Below the pieces are notes generated by a model. That model was given only the letters and a program-made list of their open reading frames with translations, was not told the origin of the DNA and did no database searches. The position numbers and the translations under genes are program-made. Source: Chryseobacterium sp. (GTDB lineage Bacteria; Bacteroidota; Bacteroidia; Flavobacteriales; Weeksellaceae). From it: 11,855 nucleotides of DNA. Location of the stretch: assembly GCA_030146295.1 (NCBI GenBank), contig JASLCD010000368.1, forward strand, positions 1 through 11,855, written 5' to 3'. This document shows, one piece after another, positions 1 to 5,197 of this stretch (its first letter is position 1; every line of letters begins with the position of its first letter).

Positions 1-132
1 TGTTTTTGTACACTTTTCTCATTTTTAATCATGTTATTTAGTTTCATCTATTAGTTTAAGTGGTATAGCAAAGATAAGTTTTCTTTTTTATCTAAGCCTG
101 AAGTGTAAAACAGTATTTATTTCGTAAGTATT
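1..132. other. Non-coding stretch left of the DUF4268 gene
   Basis: No convincing gene is visible. The stretch is very AT-rich and lies downstream of the leftward gene ending at 133. A short inverted repeat, AGATAA (72-77) with TTATCT (88-93), could form a weak 6-bp hairpin. It lacks a proper T tract in the leftward direction, so I do not call it a terminator. Confidence 0.5.
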
Positions 133-561
133 TTATATATCCTTTATAAAATCCTCATATTCATAGTAAAACCTTTCGAAACCGTCCATTTTGTCCACAA
201 AAAATTCAAAAATTTCTTGCCATGTATTTTTATTGAAAATAGAAACACCCTGTTTTTCTATCCATATTCTGCTGATAATCTTTCCGTTCTCAAGCGTAAA
301 ATATTCTTCTTTGTGAAAATCTCCGGTGAAATCTTTTAAAATATCTTCCAGTGACCATATCTTTTCATAATAGGCGTTTCGGAAGATTTCGTCTTTCATT
401 TCGATATCCAGAGAAACTTCTGCTTTTTTATTGTCGGCAGAAAATTTAAATGCCATATCCTTGATTTTGGTATCATAAAGAATCCATTTTCTGGGAAATG
501 ATCTTCCAAAAGCTGTCCAAAATTCCTTTTTTAACTGCTGTGCTTCTTGTTTACTGAACAT
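133..561 (-). CDS. DUF4268-like protein
   Basis: A 142-aa soluble protein with no signal peptide or membrane segment. The opening MFSKQEAQQLKKEFW followed by TAFG, and the later SADNKKAEVSLDIE stretch, match what I know of the DUF4268 family of short Bacteroidota proteins, whose molecular function is unknown. The C-terminal half is rich in aromatic and acidic residues. The reading frame stays open 42 codons further upstream, but I start at the ATG ending at 561. The extension looks non-family, and a TAnnTTTG promoter box at 594-601 would lie inside it. The gene is divergent from the Rrf2 regulator and appears monocistronic. The family call rests on remembered sequence style and was not checked by a search. 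Confidence 0.8.
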   Translation of the reverse strand: MFSKQEAQQLKKEFWTAFGRSFPRKWILYDTKIKDMAFKFSADNKKAEVSLDIEMKDEIFRNAYYEKIWSLEDILKDFTGDFHKEEYFTLENGKIISRIWIEKQGVSIFNKNTWQEIFEFFVDKMDGFERFYYEYEDFIKDI

Positions 562-593
562 ATGGCAAACATAATGATTTAATAGGAGAAAGG

Positions 594-601
594 CAAAAAT
601 A
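594..601 (-). promoter_or_regulatory. -7 promoter box of the DUF4268 gene
   Basis: Read leftward, this is TATTTTTG, a perfect match to the TAnnTTTG -7 element used by the Bacteroidota primary sigma factor. It predicts transcription starting near 588 and a leader of about 26 nt before the ATG at 561. No clear TTTG -33 element lies at 19-21 bp; a TTT occurs a few bases closer than usual. Confidence 0.5.
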
Positions 602-700
602 TGGTACTGAAACCGTAAAATTACGGAGAAACCGGATAAGCAAAAATATGTAAAGACAGACCTCAGATCTATCAATTGATCATCCACCTTATCGGCACTT

Positions 701-731
701 TTTCAAATGTTAAACAATTTTCTTATTTTTG
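701..731 (+). promoter_or_regulatory. Promoter of the Rrf2 regulator gene, possibly leaderless
   Basis: A perfect -7 box TATTTTTG lies at 724-731, with a near-match -33 element TTTC at 701-704 and a 19-bp spacer. The G of the -7 box is only 6 nt from the ATG at 737, so transcription is predicted to begin at or next to the start codon. That would give a leaderless or nearly leaderless mRNA. The alternative is an upstream promoter I cannot see. Confidence 0.5.
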
Positions 732-736
732 CTGTA

Positions 737-1144
737 ATGCTTTCAAAAAAATCTCAATATGCGTTTAAGGCGCTTTCATATCTTGTAGAAAAAAGAAATG
801 AAGGCCCGATTCTTATTTCTGAAATCGCGGAACACAAAAAGATTCCTTTAAAGTTTTTGGAAAATATCCTGCTTGAACTAAAAAAAGCGGAAATCCTTGA
901 CAGTAAAAAAGGAAAGGGAGGAGGATATTTTTTGAAGGAAAAGCCTGAAAATGTGAAACTGGCCAAGATTATTCGTCTTGTCAACGGTCCTATTGCCATG
1001 CTTCCTTGTGTAAGTCTGAATTTCTACGAAAAATGTGATGACTGCAATGAAGATCACTGTGGTCTTCATGATGTACTGATAGAGGTGCGGGATGCTTCAC
1101 TGAATATTCTGGAAAGTAAAACTTTAATGGATCTGGTTGATTAA
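737..1144 (+). CDS. Rrf2-family transcriptional regulator with a cysteine cluster
   Basis: A 135-aa DNA-binding regulator. The start MLSKKSQYAFKALSYL is the standard Rrf2 N-terminus, so I use the ATG at 737 and not the in-frame ATG at 707. A winged helix-turn-helix spans about residues 10-65, with the GKGGGY wing at 59-64. Cysteines C91, C100, C103 and C108 (C-x8-C-x2-C-x4-C) lie where IscR/NsrR-type members bind an Fe-S cluster, so redox, NO or Fe-S sensing is plausible. The spacing differs from the classic three-Cys IscR pattern. A CymR-like role in sulphur control is also possible because the next unit holds a TSUP exporter. The gene ends in its own terminator, so it is probably monocistronic and acts on the promoter just downstream and perhaps elsewhere. 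Confidence 0.9.
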   Translation: MLSKKSQYAFKALSYLVEKRNEGPILISEIAEHKKIPLKFLENILLELKKAEILDSKKGKGGGYFLKEKPENVKLAKIIRLVNGPIAMLPCVSLNFYEKCDDCNEDHCGLHDVLIEVRDASLNILESKTLMDLVD

Positions 1145-1160
1145 CCTGATCCTTTTTTTT
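1129..1160 (+). terminator. Intrinsic terminator overlapping the stop of the Rrf2 gene
   Basis: Arms GGATC (1129-1133) with GATCC (1148-1152) and GGTT (1135-1138) with AACC (1143-1146) pair perfectly. They are separated by one T/T mismatch and closed by a 4-nt loop, and eight T residues follow (1153-1160). The stop codon TAA (1142-1144) lies inside the hairpin, so the last codons double as terminator. Confidence 0.88.
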
Positions 1161-1167
1161 GAATTAA

Positions 1168-1190
1168 TAGTCTACTTGTTTTGTAGGATA
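1168..1190. promoter_or_regulatory. Candidate Rrf2 operator (imperfect dyad)
   Basis: TAGTCTAC (1168-1175) and GTAGGATA (1183-1190) form an inverted repeat with 6 of 8 matching positions around a 7-bp spacer. The dyad overlaps the -33 element at 1180-1183. A second dyad, GATAAA/TTTATC (1187-1201), fills the -33/-7 spacer. A dyad here, right after an Rrf2 gene, suggests repression by that protein. The assignment is inference. Confidence 0.45.
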
Positions 1191-1210
1191 AATATTTTAT
1201 CAGATATTTG
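1180..1210 (+). promoter_or_regulatory. Promoter of the small ORF and TSUP unit
   Basis: TTTG at 1180-1183, a 19-bp spacer and GATATTTG at 1203-1210 (one base off TAnnTTTG) fit the Bacteroidota -33/-7 consensus well. Transcription should begin near 1217, about 16 nt before the ATG at 1233. Confidence 0.6.
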
Positions 1211-1232
1211 CACTACTTCAAATGAATAAACT

Positions 1233-1430
1233 ATGATTTCAAAAGAAGAGGTAAACCAATTACAAAAATATACGCCCTCTATTACCGCAGTGCATTCCGT
1301 GGCTGCATGTATTATATCCGGAAAGATTTCCTCACACAGAACTACAGAGAACATTCCAACTTTAAATGTCTCAATTGTCAATGATACTGATGATGAAGGA
1401 GTATGGACTAAAACGGCTGTAAAATGGTGA
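1233..1430 (+). CDS. Small unrecognised protein, first gene of the TSUP unit
   Basis: A 65-aa protein with no signal peptide or membrane segment and a single cysteine (C26). The N-terminus (ISKEEVNQLQKYTP) looks helical, and the C-terminus (DTDDEGVWTKTAVKW) reads like a normal beta-strand ending. I do not recognise a family. Support for a real gene comes from the promoter with good spacing just upstream, ordinary codon use, and a 7-bp overlap with the TSUP start (ATGGTGA), which suggests translational coupling. It could instead be the remnant of a longer protein. An alternative frame across the same stretch also stays open for about 50 codons but has no good start. Confidence 0.6.
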   Translation: MISKEEVNQLQKYTPSITAVHSVAACIISGKISSHRTTENIPTLNVSIVNDTDDEGVWTKTAVKW

Positions 1431-2311
1431 TTTCAAGAAAAATTCAGGTAAGGCTTAATGTCCTTTTTGTGACGGCTGTCATTATATCTGTTGCTGTTTT
1501 TTCGATGTATGAACTCGGATATCTTGAAGAGCTGCAGACCATTCTGGCAAAAGATAATTATATTTTTTACTGGATGCTTCTGGTAGGTGTTTTTGCAGAA
1601 ATCGTTGCAGGTTCCATGGGAATGGGATATGGCGTGATCTGTACCACCACACTTATGCTTCTGAATATTCCGCCGCATATTGTAAGTGCAAGTATTCATT
1701 CAGCAGAAAGCTTTACCACAGCTGCAGGAAGTCTCAGCCACATCAGATTGAAAAATGTAAGTAAGAACCTGGTAAAAAAGCTGGCAGTACCGGCAGTTAT
1801 CGGGGCCATTATTGGAGCGGTAAGTCTTACTTATCTTGGAGAATATTATGCGAAGATTACCAAGACGTTGATTGCTTTTTATACTTTATATCTCGGGATT
1901 CAGATTCTGTCGAATGCTTTTAAAGAAAAACAAAGTAAAGCGTTGAAAAGAAAAACCAATCTTACCAGACTTGGAGTAATAGGAGGTTTTATAGACTCTT
2001 TTGCCGGAGGAGGATGGGGACCTCTGGTCACCGGAACCCTGATAAAAAATGCTTTTACCCCGAGATTTGCTGTTGGAAGCTCTACTGTAGCCAAATTTAT
2101 CCTTACTATAACGGCTGCCGTTACCTTTTTCTTTACCCTGGGAATCCAGCACTGGAATATCATTCTTGGCCTTTTAATTGGGGGAATCATTACAGCACCT
2201 TTTTCAGCTATGCTTACGGCAAAGCTTCCTGTAAAGAAAATGTTTGTCATTATCGGAACATTGGTGATTGTGATGAGTTCTGTAACTATTTATAAATCAG
2301 TTTTTAATTAA
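1424..2311 (+). CDS. TSUP family exporter (TauE/SafE-like)
   Basis: A 295-aa polytopic inner-membrane protein with roughly eight hydrophobic segments. The family (TSUP, formerly DUF81) moves sulphite, sulphonates and related sulphur anions. The two glycine-rich signature loops expected of its internally duplicated fold are present: GSMGMGYGV at residues 63-71 and DSFAGGGWGPL at 191-201. A basic loop (about residues 165-182) separates the two halves, as in the family, and the length is normal. The start overlaps the end of the preceding small ORF by 7 bp. The neighbouring Rrf2 gene and operator-like dyad suggest sulphur- or redox-responsive control. The exact substrate cannot be read from the sequence. 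Confidence 0.88.
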   Translation: MVISRKIQVRLNVLFVTAVIISVAVFSMYELGYLEELQTILAKDNYIFYWMLLVGVFAEIVAGSMGMGYGVICTTTLMLLNIPPHIVSASIHSAESFTTAAGSLSHIRLKNVSKNLVKKLAVPAVIGAIIGAVSLTYLGEYYAKITKTLIAFYTLYLGIQILSNAFKEKQSKALKRKTNLTRLGVIGGFIDSFAGGGWGPLVTGTLIKNAFTPRFAVGSSTVAKFILTITAAVTFFFTLGIQHWNIILGLLIGGIITAPFSAMLTAKLPVKKMFVIIGTLVIVMSSVTIYKSVFN

Positions 2312-2399
2312 AAAATATACCCGTTGTTGAAAAATAAAGGGTTTAAAAAGATATTCGGTTTTGAAAATATTTTACTTTTACATCACTAAATATTAGAAC

Positions 2400-2690
2400 A
2401 TGAATTTACATATCATTGCACTTTTTAAGTTTAATGAAAATTACCTGATGGATGCCGTAGAGCTGTTTCAGAACCTTGTGAAAGAAACAAGAAAAGAAGA
2501 AGGCTGCCTGCAGTATGACCTTATTGAGGATAAAGATAATAAAGGAACTTTCTTCCTGATTGAGCTTTGGGAAAGTGTAGAACACCACAACAGACATAAC
2601 GGTCAGGACCACCTTTTGGATTTTCGGAAAGATGCTTCCAAAATTATGGAAAGCACAGCAGAAGTTTATAAAGGATTTAAGATATATTAA
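2400..2690 (+). CDS. Putative quinol monooxygenase, ABM domain (YgiN-like)
   Basis: A 96-aa single-domain protein with the dimeric ferredoxin-like ABM fold. Its pattern matches the family: a beta-strand start (LHIIALFKF), a helix with ETRKEEGCLQYDL (residues 29-41), then FFLIELWES (51-59) and the histidine-bearing HNGQDHLLDF (66-75). Such proteins are cofactor-free oxygenases on quinols or polyketide-like substrates, or detoxify reactive carbonyls; the substrate here is unknown. IsdG-type haem oxygenases share the fold, but their conserved Asn near residue 7 is Ala here, so a haem role is not supported despite the neighbouring haem locus. The gene is apparently monocistronic and ends at the bidirectional terminator at 2740. 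Confidence 0.85.
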   Translation: MNLHIIALFKFNENYLMDAVELFQNLVKETRKEEGCLQYDLIEDKDNKGTFFLIELWESVEHHNRHNGQDHLLDFRKDASKIMESTAEVYKGFKIY

Positions 2691-2739
2691 TATTGAAGAT
2701 CTCAGAATTTTAAAGGTTTCTTCAATTTCCTTAAAAAAT

Positions 2740-2774
2740 AAAAGGCGGTCTCAATTGTTTGAAACCGCCTTTTT
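2740..2774. terminator. Bidirectional intrinsic terminator
   Basis: GGCGGT (2744-2749) pairs with ACCGCC (2764-2769), and TCAA with TTGA continues the stem after one mismatch, closing on a 4-nt loop. The hairpin has A-rich and T-rich flanks on both sides (2732-2743 and 2770-2774). It can therefore stop the rightward ABM gene and the leftward T9SS HmuY-like gene that converge on it. Confidence 0.9.
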
Positions 2775-2808
2775 ATTAGAAAAAATAGAAAGTATTAAAA
2801 TAAAAAGT

Positions 2809-4101
2809 TTATTTTACGATGAGCTTTTTCGTTTCCGAATAACCTCCATAAGTAATTTTTACAAGGTAGTTCCCGGATGTAAGGGTAGAAAGGTTCAGAT
2901 CCTGCTTGTAGAATCCTGCCTGATTCGTAAGTTCAGCAGAATATACTTTTTTACCGGTAAGATCATAAACTTCTACATTTCCTTTGTTGCTTGCTTTTTC
3001 TTTAACATCAAAAAGAACCGTCACTTTTTTATCAGCCGTTGCCGGGTTTGGATAGATACCAAAAGAGGCCTTTTTCCCAACTTCAGTAATTCCTAATGTT
3101 TCAGTAATCTTCTTGTATTTGAAATACATATTTCCTGTACTTGCCCCACCATTTGAAGTGAAATACATTCTGTAGTAATCATCTCCTTTTTTAACGTAGT
3201 ACACCACATCATTTTTTACCGTTCCGATACCCTTCCATGAGTGTCCTACAGTGGTAATAGCTGACGAGAAACTCGCATTGGCAGGGATTGTATATGCTGT
3301 TGTTGCCTGAGTTTCCGGCTGTACCATTGCCACTTTGATGTTTGGGCTCTGGATCGCTCCGGAAAGCGGATACATCTGTACCCCCATATAGAAGGTATAA
3401 TATTTCGTAAATATGAAATCCCATGCTGTTCTTGACGGCTCCAGACCAGGAACTTTTGCTCCGGTATCAAATGAAAAATAGTTAAAATAAGAATCATCTG
3501 TTCCGTTGGCGATTGTTCTTGTTTCGGTAGCACCCCATGAAGTACCGTTCCATTTTGAATAACGGAAGGTATACCCTGCAAAAGCGTCTTCAATAGCAAA
3601 CTTAATATAAGTTCCTGAAGCATATTTTAACACAAAAATAGCTTTCCCCTGGATATGGTGGTTGAGTGGGTTGTAAACTCCCCATCCTGTTGAAGGGATA
3701 TTAGGGTTCGGTGATGTTACAGGCCCCTGTTCAAAAGCGCCCTGGCTCCAGTCGGTTGTCTGATCCGGGTTATAAAGAGGGGCTCCCCATGAAGCTTCAT
3801 TGCTGATGCTGATGTTATCCCAGTCTGCTAAATTGGTTGAAGCAGTGAATACTTCAATATCTTTTGCATCATTTATTCTTGACCCAAATGCATAGTTTGA
3901 ATTTCTATAAAAGGCAACATCCCAGGTATTGGCAGGTTGAGAAACCATGTTACCATCTGCAAGGCTTACAAAAACTCTGTTTTGATATCCGCTCCCCATT
4001 GTCATATTTACCTGTGAGTATCCCAGTGCATCAGTTTGTGCCAAAACAGTCTGCTGAACAGACATTGCCAATACTGAAGCCAATAATAGTTTTATTTTCA
4101 T
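2809..4101 (-). CDS. T9SS-exported protein with two HmuY-like modules
   Basis: A 430-aa secreted protein. A Sec signal peptide covers residues 1-21 (cleavage near VLA|Q). The body has two segments with the HmuY hallmark: FVSLADG followed by NTWDVAFYR (residues 44-66), and YFSFDTG followed by TAWDFIF (208-231). HmuY proteins bind haem at the cell surface. The C-terminus (about 346-430) is a type A T9SS sorting domain with FGIYPNPA and a closing KKLIVK, so the protein should leave the cell or be anchored through T9SS. Most HmuY proteins are lipoproteins, so this is an unusual presentation. Its promoter/operator cassette nearly duplicates the one beside the haem receptor, which implies shared iron control. 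The HmuY relation comes from motif reading. Haem binding is inferred, and another ligand is possible. Confidence 0.78.
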   Translation of the reverse strand: MKIKLLLASVLAMSVQQTVLAQTDALGYSQVNMTMGSGYQNRVFVSLADGNMVSQPANTWDVAFYRNSNYAFGSRINDAKDIEVFTASTNLADWDNISISNEASWGAPLYNPDQTTDWSQGAFEQGPVTSPNPNIPSTGWGVYNPLNHHIQGKAIFVLKYASGTYIKFAIEDAFAGYTFRYSKWNGTSWGATETRTIANGTDDSYFNYFSFDTGAKVPGLEPSRTAWDFIFTKYYTFYMGVQMYPLSGAIQSPNIKVAMVQPETQATTAYTIPANASFSSAITTVGHSWKGIGTVKNDVVYYVKKGDDYYRMYFTSNGGASTGNMYFKYKKITETLGITEVGKKASFGIYPNPATADKKVTVLFDVKEKASNKGNVEVYDLTGKKVYSAELTNQAGFYKQDLNLSTLTSGNYLVKITYGGYSETKKLIVK

Positions 4102-4119
4102 AACTTATTTTTTAAATCC

Positions 4120-4174
4120 TTATTTAGAATGATTCCACAAAAGTATATAATTATTTTTAATCATTCTAAATAAA
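4120..4174 (-). promoter_or_regulatory. Promoter with paired Fur-like operators, copy 1
   Basis: Read leftward, the -7 box TACTTTTG is at 4138-4145 and the T-rich -33 (TTTA) at 4167-4170. Two imperfect 7-1-7 palindromes flank it: TTAGAAT-G-ATTCCAC (4124-4138) over the predicted start site near 4131, and TTTTAAT-C-ATTCTAA (4155-4169) over the -33 region. Their strong half-sites form a perfect 15-bp inverted repeat (4120-4134 with 4159-4173). The layout suggests repression by a dimeric Fur-type regulator. The regulator's identity is inference. Confidence 0.7.
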
Positions 4175-4198
4175 AACATGATTTTTATCGTGTTTTTA
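4171..4198. repeat. 12-bp inverted repeat upstream of the T9SS HmuY-like gene
   Basis: TAAAAACATGAT (4171-4182) and ATCGTGTTTTTA (4187-4198) are complementary except at one position and flank a TTTT loop. The repeat lies just upstream of operator copy 1. It could be an additional regulator site, or a second weak terminator for leftward transcripts, since a T-rich stretch follows on the minus strand. Confidence 0.55.
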
Positions 4199-4235
4199 TT
4201 TTAACCCTACTTTTAACAACGGAAAATAAAAGCGG

Positions 4236-4268
4236 AAAAAAGCCGGCAGGAACATTCCTGCCGGCTTT
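4236..4268 (-). terminator. Terminator of the jelly-roll T9SS gene
   Basis: GCCGGCAGGA (4242-4251) pairs perfectly with TCCTGCCGGC (4256-4265) around an ACAT loop, with AAA/TTT extending the stem. On the leftward strand a run of six T (4236-4241) follows, so it ends transcription of the gene stopping at 4296. The T9SS HmuY-like gene beyond it therefore needs its own promoter, which is present. Confidence 0.9.
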
Positions 4269-4295
4269 AAAAGGCAAATAATAGTCTAATAAACC

Positions 4296-5102
4296 TTATT
4301 TTTTAATAAACTTTGACTGGATCAATTTTCCTTCTCCGGTTTCAATGTTCATATAATAAACACCAGTCTGTAGAGTGCTGATATCAAATCTTTGTCCGTC
4401 CGGTTTTCCTTCTGTTACCTTCTGGCCTGCAGCAGAATAGATACGGATATTTTTCAGATCTTTCTTGGATACGAATTCCAATGCCGTCTGATTGGAGTTT
4501 AATGCAAATCTTAAATTTTCTGTTACCTTACTGTTGTCATTTACTCCCAAAGAAGCGGTCGTATTATAAACTACATTATCAACCTGAATCGCAACGTGTG
4601 TGGCTGTAGGAGTGAATTTGAACACAATATATGATCCTGCAGATGCCGGAATGTTTACACTGATATTCTGAACTGTACCAATAACTGATACATTGACAGG
4701 GCTTCCGACAGGAACAAATGTTGACATATCCGCAGGGTTGGATGCTACTCCTACCTGAATACTTCCCGGACCGGGAGAGGGGGATACTAATGTGGTGTCA
4801 AACGTTAATGTCTTATTTCCGGTTGGAGTTTCAACTTGTGGCGTAATCAGATATGAAGATCCTGTCGCATTATTTCCTGCATATGACTGAACGAACCTGT
4901 TAGAATCACCTGCTACAATCATTCTCGGAGGTACAGGAGGAAATTCTCCCGTTATTGGCGCAACAATAGCAGACCATCCAAACTGAGGGAAGGTTGTATT
5001 CCCGGCAGTGAAATTATTGAAATTTTCATTGATGTTAGATACCTGAGCATTTGCTGTTAAGGCTGTAAACATCAGAGTTCCTAAAAGTAATTTTAATTTC
5101 AT
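4296..5102 (-). CDS. T9SS cargo with a jelly-roll (choice-of-anchor J-like) domain
   Basis: A 268-aa secreted protein. A signal peptide covers residues 1-20 (TANAQ end). Residues 22-182 resemble the jelly-roll domains of Bacteroidota surface proteins (choice-of-anchor J / cleaved-adhesin type): the ENFNNF start, a FPQFGWS strand, a SSYLITPQ strand, and a final VAIQVDNVVY strand. Residues about 186-268 are a T9SS type A-like tail ending in IQSKFIKK, with IRIYSAAGQKV and TLQTGVYYMNI typical of the family. The usual YPNP motif at the head of the tail is missing (LRFALNSNQ instead). The gene is divergent from the haem receptor and shares its operator region, so a role in capturing haemoproteins or in surface binding during iron limitation is possible. 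No catalytic residues are visible. Confidence 0.8.
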   Translation of the reverse strand: MKLKLLLGTLMFTALTANAQVSNINENFNNFTAGNTTFPQFGWSAIVAPITGEFPPVPPRMIVAGDSNRFVQSYAGNNATGSSYLITPQVETPTGNKTLTFDTTLVSPSPGPGSIQVGVASNPADMSTFVPVGSPVNVSVIGTVQNISVNIPASAGSYIVFKFTPTATHVAIQVDNVVYNTTASLGVNDNSKVTENLRFALNSNQTALEFVSKKDLKNIRIYSAAGQKVTEGKPDGQRFDISTLQTGVYYMNIETGEGKLIQSKFIKK

Positions 5103-5112
5103 GAGATTATTT

Positions 5113-5167
5113 TTATTTAGAATTATTCCACAAAAATATATATTTATTTTTAATGAGTCTAAATAAA
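5113..5167. promoter_or_regulatory. Promoter with paired Fur-like operators, copy 2 (divergent)
   Basis: This copy equals copy 1 at 50 of 55 positions. The leftward -7 box TATTTTTG lies at 5131-5138. The palindromes are TTAGAAT-T-ATTCCAC (5117-5131) and TTTTAAT-G-AGTCTAA (5148-5162), with centres 31 bp apart as in copy 1. The right-hand site also covers the -33 region of the rightward haem receptor promoter, so one operator pair can control both directions. Confidence 0.7.
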
Positions 5168-5179
5168 GTTTTATATTTG
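5148..5179 (+). promoter_or_regulatory. Promoter of the haem uptake operon
   Basis: TATATTTG at 5172-5179 is a perfect -7 box. The -33 position 19-20 bp upstream is T-rich (5147-5151) without a full TTTG. It is covered by the right-hand Fur-like palindrome at 5148-5162. The predicted start near 5186 gives a leader of about 12 nt and rules out the in-frame ATG at 5153 as translation start. Confidence 0.65.
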
Positions 5180-5197
5180 TCGAAAATTTGTACCCTT

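Noticed and set aside
562..687. 42-codon N-terminal extension of the DUF4268 protein
   Set aside because: The extension contains the predicted promoter and does not resemble the family, which begins at MFSKQEA.
2322..2346. Possible terminator after the TSUP gene (ACCC/GGGT)
   Set aside because: Only four pairs with a long loop and no T tract, so it is not supportable.
2400..2690. The ABM protein as an IsdG-type haem oxygenase belonging to the haem locus
   Set aside because: The Asn expected near residue 7 is Ala, and the gene is separated from the locus by a bidirectional terminator and opposite orientation. A generic YgiN-like role fits better.
2692..2726. 8-bp inverted repeat ATTGAAGA/TCTTCAAT after the ABM gene
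   Set aside because: AT-rich arms with a 19-nt loop and no T tract. The GC-rich terminator just downstream is the convincing structure.
2632..3096. 154-codon rightward frame overlapping the end of the ABM gene and the T9SS gene
   Set aside because: It runs through a strong terminator and the antisense of a sorting domain, and its composition is unlike a real protein.
5153..5197. 15-codon N-terminal extension of the haem receptor
   Set aside because: It would start inside the operator and upstream of the -7 box, and would bury the signal peptide.
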